A stretch of 26,937 nucleotides of DNA, from positions 1-26,937 of the forward strand of contig JBEGVB010000209.1 in the NCBI GenBank assembly GCA_041178545.1, in the 5' to 3' direction. Below the pieces are notes generated by a model. That model saw nothing but the letters and a program-made list of their open reading frames with translations, was not told the origin of the DNA and did no database searches. The stretch is from JBEATZ01 sp041178545. Lineage in GTDB: Bacteria > Planctomycetota > UBA1135 > UBA2386. A program made the translations under genes and the position numbers. Positions 14,663-21,887 of this stretch are shown here, in pieces; the first letter of the stretch is position 1, and every line of letters starts with the position of its first letter.

Positions 14663-16995
14663 GGTCCCTCTCCCTGTCGTTCGTGCTGGCGGTGGCGGGT
14701 CGCCTGCTCGCGCAGGAGCCCGAGCCCCTGGCCGGAGTCGTGGCCCTGCACCAGGCACTGCGCGACGCAGCGTCCACTGCGGTCGTGCTCAACGTGGCTG
14801 CGCACCCGGACGACGAGTCGAGCCGCACCAACACGGTCCTGCGGCGCAAGCACGGCATGCGCATCGTCACGCTCTACTCGACCCACGGCGACGGCGGCCA
14901 GAATGCCATCGGTCGCGAGATCGGGCGGGACCTCGCCGCGTTGCGTGTGCGCGAGACCCTGGATGCAGCTGCGATGAGCGACGTCGAGGTCCGGTGGCTC
15001 GGCATGCGCGACTTCGGCTTCAGCAAGACGCTGGAGGAGACGCTGGACGTGTGGGGGCGCGATGCGCTCCTCGACGCCATGCGGGCGGCCATGGACGCGG
15101 TCGAGCCGGACCTGGTGTTCACCAACCACACGATCGACAAGGGCCACGGGCACCACCGCGCTTCGTTCTGGGCCGTGGAGCAGGTGCTCCGCGAGCGCAA
15201 GGCGGCTGGCAGGCCGTGCCCTCCCCTCTACGTCCGCAGCACGCCGGAGGAGGCGCAGTGGACCGTGGACCCCGCCGAGTTGGACGAGGTGCGTGGCGAG
15301 ACGTGGGCGCGCATGGCGTGGCGCTCGTGGACGCAGCACGAGACGCAGGGGCCGTGGGGGCCCCACAACCCGTTGCAGGTGGGCAAGGACCATTGGCGGG
15401 TGGCATGGCCGGAGGGAGTCACCGTCGAGCAGGCGCGGGTGCCCCACCTTTGGGCACACTGGGTGGTGCGTGGTCCGGAGGTGACCGGGGAGCCGACCGC
15501 CGCCAACTGCCGGCCCCTTGCGGCGCAGGCACTCCAGCAACTTGCCGTGTCCCCGCTGCTCGACCCCGCCACCCCGCCGGACCCGCAGTCCGAGCCGCTG
15601 GGGGTCCGCACCCGCAATGCCGTCGAGGCGTGGCAGCGCGTGTTGATGGCATCGGCCGGCGTGCGCATCGAGTCCTGGCTCGACCGCAGGGAAGTCGCGC
15701 ACGGCACGCAGGGTCGTGCCTACGTGCTGGTGCACGGAGTGTCCAAGGTGAGCGACCTCAGGGTGCGCTGCAACGGCCGCGACGCAGAGCCCGCGCAAGT
15801 GGCGATGCGCAGCACGCCGTTCGACGGCATGCCGGCGCCGCCTGCAGGCGCGTCGCCCGCGGGGCCGGTGGTGCCTGCGCCCGTCCAGCCCGCTGCGAGC
15901 GGTGACCGGTTCCAGGTCGCATTCGATGCCGCAGGGCCCGAGCACGGGGACCCGGTGGTGCCGGCATGGGTCACCGTCGACGTGGAGTTCACTCTCGACG
16001 GCGTGAAGGTGCAGCGTCGGCTGCGCCACTGGTACACGCCCGTCCCCGCCCTCGAGATCGAGTGGGACCGTGCCGAGGTCATGGTGCCCGAGGGTGGCGC
16101 CGTGGAACGCATCCTCTCCGCCACGGTCCGCAAGCACGCGGAAGGCGAGCTCGCTCTGCCGATCCGGCTGGCGATGGGGCCGGGCATCCGTGCCGAGGCC
16201 ATCCCGTCGCGCATCCAACTCTCCGCCGAGCACCGCGAGGCGCGCGTGCTGGTGCGTGCCACGATCGACCCTGCGGAACTCACCGAGGCACCGGAGTTCC
16301 GCATCGAGGCTGGTGGCGCAACCGCGAACGTGCGGATCCACCGCGTGCGCGTCGAGGTGCCGCCGGGCCTGAGTATTGGGCTGGTGCGCGGTCCCGACGA
16401 CACGGTCGAGCGCGCGATGGCCGACCTCGGCATCCGGTACGTGGCACTCGACCGCGACGCGCTTGCCGTGGCCCGGCTCGAAGACTTCTCGACCCTGCTG
16501 CTGGACATGCGTGTCTACCACCACCGTCCGGAGCTTGCCGAGGTGCGGGACCGCATCCTCTCCTGGTGCCGCGCCGGCGGACGCGTGGTGGTGCTCTACC
16601 ACAAGCCGGGGGAGTGGAACGAACGGCCGGGACACCCGCTGCTCGCGCCCTTCCCGCTCACCGTGGGCGACGAGCGTGCGTGCGAGGAGGCCCGCCCGGT
16701 GGTCTTCCTCGACGCGGCGCACCGCCTGCTGACGCACCCACACGCCATCGGCGCGGCGGACTTCGAGTCCTGGGTGCAGGAACGCGGGCTCAACTTCCCG
16801 TCCAAGTGGGATGCTGCGTGGACCCCGCTCCTCGAGTTGCAGGACGCGAGCGACAAGCAGGCGTCGCGCGGGGCGCTCCTGTACACGGGCTACGGGCGCG
16901 GCGACTTCGTCCACTGCTCGCTCACGCTCTACCGCCAGCTGCGCGTGGGCAACCGCGGCGCCGCCCGCATCCTCGTCAACCTGCTGGCGCGTTGA
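14659..16995 (+). CDS. Secreted PIG-L deacetylase with beta-rich middle and GATase/ThuA-like C-terminus
   Basis: This 778-residue protein opens with a signal peptide (RSLSLSFVLAVAGRLLAQ). The PIG-L/LmbE zinc hydrolase domain spans about 40-320: AAHPDDES (H49, D51, D52, E53), STHGDGGQN, and NHTIDKGHGHHRAS with H163 and H166 as the likely further metal ligands. The fold removes acetyl groups from N-acetylglucosamine-type substrates. A beta-rich region (about 330-570) resembles NPCBM or Ig-like modules. The end has a flavodoxin/GATase-like part (LLLDMRVYHHRPELAE, then GGRVVVLYHKPGEWN), as in ThuA-like domains. It is probably periplasmic or surface-located and acts on a glycan. The GTG overlaps the aminotransferase stop as GTGA. 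Single-domain PIG-L enzymes are about 230 residues, so this is a large multi-domain form. Confidence 0.85.
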   Translation: MRSLSLSFVLAVAGRLLAQEPEPLAGVVALHQALRDAASTAVVLNVAAHPDDESSRTNTVLRRKHGMRIVTLYSTHGDGGQNAIGREIGRDLAALRVRETLDAAAMSDVEVRWLGMRDFGFSKTLEETLDVWGRDALLDAMRAAMDAVEPDLVFTNHTIDKGHGHHRASFWAVEQVLRERKAAGRPCPPLYVRSTPEEAQWTVDPAELDEVRGETWARMAWRSWTQHETQGPWGPHNPLQVGKDHWRVAWPEGVTVEQARVPHLWAHWVVRGPEVTGEPTAANCRPLAAQALQQLAVSPLLDPATPPDPQSEPLGVRTRNAVEAWQRVLMASAGVRIESWLDRREVAHGTQGRAYVLVHGVSKVSDLRVRCNGRDAEPAQVAMRSTPFDGMPAPPAGASPAGPVVPAPVQPAASGDRFQVAFDAAGPEHGDPVVPAWVTVDVEFTLDGVKVQRRLRHWYTPVPALEIEWDRAEVMVPEGGAVERILSATVRKHAEGELALPIRLAMGPGIRAEAIPSRIQLSAEHREARVLVRATIDPAELTEAPEFRIEAGGATANVRIHRVRVEVPPGLSIGLVRGPDDTVERAMADLGIRYVALDRDALAVARLEDFSTLLLDMRVYHHRPELAEVRDRILSWCRAGGRVVVLYHKPGEWNERPGHPLLAPFPLTVGDERACEEARPVVFLDAAHRLLTHPHAIGAADFESWVQERGLNFPSKWDAAWTPLLELQDASDKQASRGALLYTGYGRGDFVHCSLTLYRQLRVGNRGAARILVNLLAR

Positions 16996-17012
16996 CCCTC
17001 ACGGTTGCCAGC
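16983..17012. terminator. Inverted repeat spanning both stop codons of convergent genes
   Basis: Only 3 bases separate the PIG-L and oxidoreductase stop codons. GCTGGC (16983-16988) pairs with GCCAGC (17007-17012), and a short inner ACC/GGT stem can form in the 18-base loop. Any terminator for this junction must lie within the coding ends, and this is the best candidate. There is no U-tract. Confidence 0.35.
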
Positions 17013-18465
17013 GCGGCGCCAGCATCCTGCGCTTGCCGTCGGTGCTGCGCGGTGCCAAGGGGTCGTCCGAGAAGTCGCGGTCCCACAGCTGGCACGTGAC
17101 CTCCTTGTGCTTCTGGTCGAGGCCCTCGCAGTAGTTGGTGAACTTGCACCGGCGCACCTCGGCACCGCGGCCCATGCGGACCTTGAGGAACCAGTCCGGG
17201 TCGGCAAGGGTCTGGCGCGCGGAGGCCACGGCATCGGCCTCGCCTGAGCGCAGCGCCTGTTCTGCCTGCTCGAACGTGCAGATGCCTCCTGCGGTCACCA
17301 CCGGCGTGGTGTGGCCTGCGGCGCGGATCGCACGGCGGATCGCGGCTGCCAGCGGCACGTTGCGCGAGAAGGGGCCGCGTTCGTCACCGCGCACCGTGGG
17401 CATGCACTCGTGGCCGGAGTGTCCCGTGTACGGGTACGCGGCCTCGCCCACGTTGGGCTGCTTCGCGTCGTCGAACTTCCCGCCCTTGCTGACCGAGAGG
17501 TAGTCGAAGCCAGCGCGGGCGAAGGCGAGGCCGTGCGCCACTGCGTCCTCCAGCGGTGAGCCGCCCTCGATGGCCTCGTCGCCGAGGTAACGGGCCCCGA
17601 CGCAGAAGCCGTGGCCCACGCGTGCACGCACGGCGCGGAACACCTCGATCGGCAACCGTTGCCGTCCTTCCAGGTTGTTCCCGTAGCCGTCGGTACGCCG
17701 GTTGGTGCGCGAGAGGAACGAGGCCATGGTGTAGGCGTGGGCGTAGTGCAGTTCCACACCGTCGAAGCCAGCCGACTCCGCACGAGCCGCAGCATCTGCA
17801 AACAGCCCGGGCAGGACCTGGGGCAGTTGTGCGATGTGTGGCACGTGCGTGTCGCTCACCTCCTCGCGCCAGCCATGGGTGAGGTCGCGTAGCTCGCGCG
17901 GCGTGAGCACCGTGGCGAGTGCCGCGTCGTCGAGGGCCAGCAGCGCGGCGCGGATCTCGGCCTCGGTGGCCGTCGGGGCAACGCCGTGGGCCAGGAGGAG
18001 TTCGCGGTGGCGTGCGGTGACGGCGAGGAACCTGCCGAGGTGCTTCTCGCGCTCGACGCGCCTGCGGATCGCGAGGAAGTCGATGAGCTGGATCATCAGC
18101 CTGGTCTCGCCGCCCGAGGCCTCGCGCACGGCCCCGGCCAGCTGCCTCAGACCGGGGACGAAGCGGTCGTGACCGGCCCTCAGCAGCGGGCCGCTGGGCA
18201 CGTCGCGAATGCCCGTGGCCTCCACCACGAGGACGCCTGGACGACCTTCGGCAAACCGCGCGTACCAGTCGAGCACGGCAGGCGTCACGAAACCGTCGTC
18301 CGAGGCGCGCCAGGGCACCATGGCTGGGACCCAGGTGCGCGTCCGTGCCGTCACCGGGCCGAGCGCCAGGGGCGTGAACCACAGCCCCGCAGCTGCCTCC
18401 TCCGCCGTCGGCCAGTGGGCCTCGGGGAGGGAGTGACGTACCACGGGACGCGCAGGCTCGCTCAT
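16999..18465 (-). CDS. NADH:flavin oxidoreductase (old yellow enzyme family)
   Basis: This 488-residue FMN-dependent TIM-barrel protein belongs to the OYE/2,4-dienoyl-CoA-reductase group. FDGVELHYAHAYTMASFLSR (235-252) contains the active-site tyrosine region, followed by TNRRTDGYGNNLEGR. The phosphate-binding end is VVTAGGICTFEQAEQAL and ADAVASARQTLADPDWFLK. Residues about 132-205 form a helical insertion not usual in short family members. A cysteine cluster near the C-terminus has C440, C446 and C458 only, where iron-sulfur members have four; T443 stands where a second cysteine would be expected. The substrate is unknown; reduction of an activated alkene is likely. The ATG at 18465 gives a complete domain. 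The gene is divergent from the second VWA gene. Confidence 0.88.
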   Translation of the reverse strand: MSEPARPVVRHSLPEAHWPTAEEAAAGLWFTPLALGPVTARTRTWVPAMVPWRASDDGFVTPAVLDWYARFAEGRPGVLVVEATGIRDVPSGPLLRAGHDRFVPGLRQLAGAVREASGGETRLMIQLIDFLAIRRRVEREKHLGRFLAVTARHRELLLAHGVAPTATEAEIRAALLALDDAALATVLTPRELRDLTHGWREEVSDTHVPHIAQLPQVLPGLFADAAARAESAGFDGVELHYAHAYTMASFLSRTNRRTDGYGNNLEGRQRLPIEVFRAVRARVGHGFCVGARYLGDEAIEGGSPLEDAVAHGLAFARAGFDYLSVSKGGKFDDAKQPNVGEAAYPYTGHSGHECMPTVRGDERGPFSRNVPLAAAIRRAIRAAGHTTPVVTAGGICTFEQAEQALRSGEADAVASARQTLADPDWFLKVRMGRGAEVRRCKFTNYCEGLDQKHKEVTCQLWDRDFSDDPLAPRSTDGKRRMLAPRWQP

Positions 18466-18572
18466 GCGCACAGGATACGCCGAGACGTGCAACTTCGGAT
18501 CGACTGGGGGCGATGGGCCGTGCCCACGTTGCAGCGGAGTGGCACAATGCCGCCCCCCTCCACCCCAGCGCC
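18466..18572. promoter_or_regulatory. Divergent intergenic region, presumed promoters
   Basis: These 107 bases separate the divergent oxidoreductase and second VWA gene and should hold both promoters. CACAAT at about 18543 is -10-like for the plus strand, but no matching -35 is seen at normal spacing, and a TGGCAC here lacks the partner needed for a sigma-54 site. No reliable element can be named. Confidence 0.3.
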
Positions 18573-20597
18573 ATGCGAGTCGTGCGCCTGCTGATCCTAG
18601 GTACCCTCCTGCTGCAGACTGCGGTTGCCGTCTGTGCGCAGGTTCCGTCGCCTGCGCCAGCAGTGCCGGCCCAGGCTGCTGCGACGCAGGAGAGCCCGCT
18701 CGCGAAGGCGCTTGCTGCCTACGAGAAGGTGCGCAAGGCACAGGAACCGCAGCGGCTGGCTGCGATCCAGAAGCTGGGTGACTTCGTCGAGCCGGAATCG
18801 ACGGCGATCCTCGTCGCCGAGCTGCGCACCGGTGAGGCATCGGCAGGGACGGCTGCAGCCTCCGCACTCGGCAAGAAGCCCCGCGCGGAGGCCGTGGACC
18901 CCCTGTTCGAGGTCCTGCAGTCCACCACCCACGACCAGGTGCGCAGGGCCTGTGCCACTGCGCTCGGTGCCCAGGGCAACCGTGGCATCGACCTGCTCGG
19001 CGAACTGCTGGCGAAGGCCGACCCGGGGAGCGCGGCACAACTGCGGGCCGCAGCGCTGTCCGGCCTCGGTGCCGCCAAGCAGGACCGTGCATGGCGCCTG
19101 CTCGCGGTGGCCTCGCTCCAGGGGCGCCCTGCCGAACGGCTCGAGGTGCTGCGCCAGCTGCGCGGTGTGAAGGACATGCCTGCCGTCGACCAGGCGCGCC
19201 TGCGGGCGGCACAGGACGACGACCTCTTGCTGGCTGGCACCGCCTGGCGACAGCTCGCCGAGGTCTCCCATCCCCGCGCCGCCGTGGTCGGCGACTCGCT
19301 CCTGCTGCGTGCTGGTGAGGACCCGCCACCGGCGGTCCGCGCCGAACTGGTCGCCGGGCTCGGTGCAGCGCTCGAGCCAGGCCGGTTCGAGGCCTTCGTC
19401 CAGCTCGCTTCCGGCGGCGGCAACCCGGTGCGCGAGGCATTGAACGGCGTTGCGGGCCGTGCGACCGAGACCCAGGGGTTCGTGCCGTGGCTGGTCAGCA
19501 AGGGACTCGGCAGTCCCGATGCCGGCCAGCGTGACCTCGCCATGCGGATCCTGCGCAAGGCCCCCGCCGAGAAGGTGGGGCCACTGCTGCAGGAGCTCAA
19601 GCCGAGGTTGCGCAAGGGCGACCAGAAGGCCCTGGAGATCGCCGTCGGGCTGCAGGAACTGCTGTCGAAGGACACTGCCTGGCGGGACGAGTGCGTGGTG
19701 CTCGCCCAGTCCAAGGACGAGGAGGTCCGCACCTGCGGCCTCACCATGCTGCGCGAGATGAAGGACGCGCGCGGCGTGAAGGAGGCGATTGCCGGCCTCG
19801 AGTCGAAGCACTGGCCGCTGCGTTCCGCTGCTTACCAGTACCTCACGGTGGTGCGCGACGTGTCCGCCATCGAGCCCTTGATCCGCCGTTCGGAGAAGGA
19901 GACCGGCAGGCTCGAGGTCGAGGCCAACCAGGCGCTGTTCGTGCACGCCGGGCGCCGCTTCTTCTCGAAGCAAGAGTGGGAGCGGTGGTGGAGCCAGAAC
20001 AAGCAGGGCTTTGCGCTGCCGCACGTGGACTCGGTCCAGAACGCCAGCGCGGGCAAGGGCGGCGGCACCGCCAGCTACTTCGGCATCCCGCTGGTGAGCA
20101 AGCGCAGTGCGTTCGTGATCGACGTGTCTGGCAGCATGAGCGCCAAGATCGGCACGGACCAGAAGCGCACGCGTCTGGACGAGGCAAAGAACCAGCTCAA
20201 GCGCGCGATCGAGAGCTACCCGGCAGACTTCTCCTGCAACGTGGTCGTGTTCCACACCACCATCCACCCGGTCTGGGACCGCATGAAGCCGGCCAGCAAG
20301 GAGAACAAGGCGGAGCTCGCGGGCAGGGTGGACAAGTTGGCACCCACAGGTGGCACCAACATCCACGACGCGCTCGAGTCCGCGTTCCGCGACCCCGAGG
20401 TCGACACCATCTACCTGCTCACCGACGGCGCCCCTGGTGCCGGTGCCATCACCAACGTCGAGGAGCTCGCAGACGAGGTGCGGCGCTGGAACCGCACCCG
20501 CCAGGTCGTGATCCACGGCATCTCGATCGGCGAGAACTCGCGGCTCCTTCAGCGGCTGTCCAAGGAGTCGGGCGGGACCTACGTCTTCCACCGCTGA
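18573..20597 (+). CDS. Secreted HEAT-repeat and von Willebrand A domain protein (second copy of the architecture)
   Basis: This 674-residue protein has a signal peptide (RVVRLLILGTLLLQTAVAV, cut near CAQ). HEAT-like repeats run over about 50-440 (QVRRACATALGAQGNRGIDL, LRSAAYQYLTVVRDVSAIEP). A tryptophan motif, QEWERWWSQNKQGF, precedes a C-terminal VWA domain with VIDVSGSM (D517, S519, S521), GGTNIHDAL and LTDGAPG (D618). It shares domain order and the linker tryptophan motif with the 9077-10783 protein, but the HEAT part is longer. It is predicted extracytoplasmic, with metal-dependent binding of a partner; there is no enzyme motif. The ATG at 18573 is chosen for its position just before the signal peptide; an earlier ATG at 18513 would bury it. 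Confidence 0.88.
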   Translation: MRVVRLLILGTLLLQTAVAVCAQVPSPAPAVPAQAAATQESPLAKALAAYEKVRKAQEPQRLAAIQKLGDFVEPESTAILVAELRTGEASAGTAAASALGKKPRAEAVDPLFEVLQSTTHDQVRRACATALGAQGNRGIDLLGELLAKADPGSAAQLRAAALSGLGAAKQDRAWRLLAVASLQGRPAERLEVLRQLRGVKDMPAVDQARLRAAQDDDLLLAGTAWRQLAEVSHPRAAVVGDSLLLRAGEDPPPAVRAELVAGLGAALEPGRFEAFVQLASGGGNPVREALNGVAGRATETQGFVPWLVSKGLGSPDAGQRDLAMRILRKAPAEKVGPLLQELKPRLRKGDQKALEIAVGLQELLSKDTAWRDECVVLAQSKDEEVRTCGLTMLREMKDARGVKEAIAGLESKHWPLRSAAYQYLTVVRDVSAIEPLIRRSEKETGRLEVEANQALFVHAGRRFFSKQEWERWWSQNKQGFALPHVDSVQNASAGKGGGTASYFGIPLVSKRSAFVIDVSGSMSAKIGTDQKRTRLDEAKNQLKRAIESYPADFSCNVVVFHTTIHPVWDRMKPASKENKAELAGRVDKLAPTGGTNIHDALESAFRDPEVDTIYLLTDGAPGAGAITNVEELADEVRRWNRTRQVVIHGISIGENSRLLQRLSKESGGTYVFHR

Positions 20598-20613
20598 GCC
20601 GGGTCGCCCCGGC
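20598..20613. terminator. Hairpin between convergent VWA and DegT genes
   Basis: A perfect 6-bp stem, GCCGGG and CCCGGC, with a TCGC tetraloop begins at the base after the VWA stop codon. It lies in a 21-base gap between two convergent genes and could end both transcripts. There is no U-tract on either side. Confidence 0.5.
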
Positions 20614-20618
20614 CTGCG

Positions 20619-21749
20619 TCAGGCGTGTTCCTTGCGGGCGAACCTGCTGATCGCACCCACCACGTCGAGCTGCTCGGCCTCGGTGAGACCCTGGAAGATC
20701 GGCAGCGCCAGCGTGTTCTGGGCTGCTTCTTCTGCAACCGGGAACTCCCCGGCCTTGTGGCCGAGGTGGGCGAAGCAAGGCTGCTGGTGGAAGGGGATCG
20801 GGTAGTAGACCGCGCAGCCGATGCCCTGTTGGCGCAGGTGCTGCATCAGCTTGTCGCGGTTGCCATGCGGGACCCGCACCACGAACTGGTGGTACGCGTG
20901 GCGGTCGGGCACGTCGGTGGGCAGTGTCACCCAGTCCAGCAGGTCGGCGTCCGCGAAGAACTGGCGGTAGCGCTCGGCATTGGTGCGGCGCAGTTCCGTC
21001 ACATCCTCGATCGACCGCAGCTTGACGCGCAGTGCCGTCGCCTGGACCGCATCCATGCGGAAGTTGCCACCCACCGTGACGTGGCGGTACTGCTCTGCCT
21101 GTCCGTGGTTGCGCATCAACCGGATCCTCGCGGCGAAGGCATCGTCGTTCGTCGTCAGGAAGCCACCGTCACCGATGCCGCCGAGGTTCTTGGTCGGGAA
21201 CGTCGACCAGCCGGCGCACAGCCCGTCACCCCCGGCCATCGTGCCATTGCAGCGCGTGCCGATCGCCTGTGCAGCGTCCTCGATGAGGGGCACGCTGAAG
21301 CGGCGGCAGACCGAGGTGATCGCCTTGACGTCGAACGGGGCGCCGTAGATGTGGACGGCCATCACGGCCTTCGGGCGCTTGCACTTCTTGAGTGCATCCT
21401 CCAGCCGCTGGGGATCCATGTTGAGGAACGTGGGCTCCACGTCCGTGAACACCGGCGTCGCGTGCATGCGCGCCACCACGCCCGCCGTCGCGAAGAAGGA
21501 CCAGACCGGCAGCACCACCTCGTCGCCGGGACCGATGTCGAGTGCCATCAGCGGCGCCAGCAGGGCGTCGGTGCCCGAGGACATCGTCACCGTGTGCTTC
21601 ACGCCGAGGTACTGGCACAGTTCCTTCTCGAGGTTCTCCACCTCCGGACCGAGGATGTACTGGCCGCTCAGGACGACGCGCGACACCGCAGCCGCGACTT
21701 CCGCGAGCTGCGCCTTGTCGCGCGTGAGATCGATCATGGGGACTGGCAT
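20619..21749 (-). CDS. DegT/DnrJ/EryC1/StrS family aminotransferase
   Basis: This 376-residue PLP enzyme is of the sugar-aminotransferase type. The family markers are LSGQYILGPEVENLEKELCQ (28-47), SSGTDAL (58-64), EDAAQAIG (157-164) and PTKNLGGIGDGG with the PLP lysine K187. Members transfer an amino group to a keto sugar bound to a nucleotide, for use in O-antigen, exopolysaccharide or modified-glycan synthesis; the sugar cannot be told from the sequence. The ATG at 21749 is used, with a second ATG 4 codons later. It lies 138 bases downstream of the giant GlmS-like gene on the same strand and may share its transcript, which fits an amino-sugar theme. No dehydratase or glycosyltransferase is adjacent. 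Confidence 0.92.
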   Translation of the reverse strand: MPVPMIDLTRDKAQLAEVAAAVSRVVLSGQYILGPEVENLEKELCQYLGVKHTVTMSSGTDALLAPLMALDIGPGDEVVLPVWSFFATAGVVARMHATPVFTDVEPTFLNMDPQRLEDALKKCKRPKAVMAVHIYGAPFDVKAITSVCRRFSVPLIEDAAQAIGTRCNGTMAGGDGLCAGWSTFPTKNLGGIGDGGFLTTNDDAFAARIRLMRNHGQAEQYRHVTVGGNFRMDAVQATALRVKLRSIEDVTELRRTNAERYRQFFADADLLDWVTLPTDVPDRHAYHQFVVRVPHGNRDKLMQHLRQQGIGCAVYYPIPFHQQPCFAHLGHKAGEFPVAEEAAQNTLALPIFQGLTEAEQLDVVGAISRFARKEHA

Positions 21750-21887
21750 CGGGCGAGGAACATACGGCAAGGCCGGGGGAACCGGATGGACTTCGTCGCG
21801 GGTGGGCGGGAAGGACCATCGTGGGGCGCGCGCGCGGGGACGCTCGCCAACTCCCTGCACGGGGCGCTTTCGTCGGGTCCCCGGCCC

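Noticed and set aside
14497..16914. A minus-strand open frame of about 800 codons
   Set aside because: It lies opposite the PIG-L gene, whose metal motifs and operon overlap leave no doubt about the coding strand.
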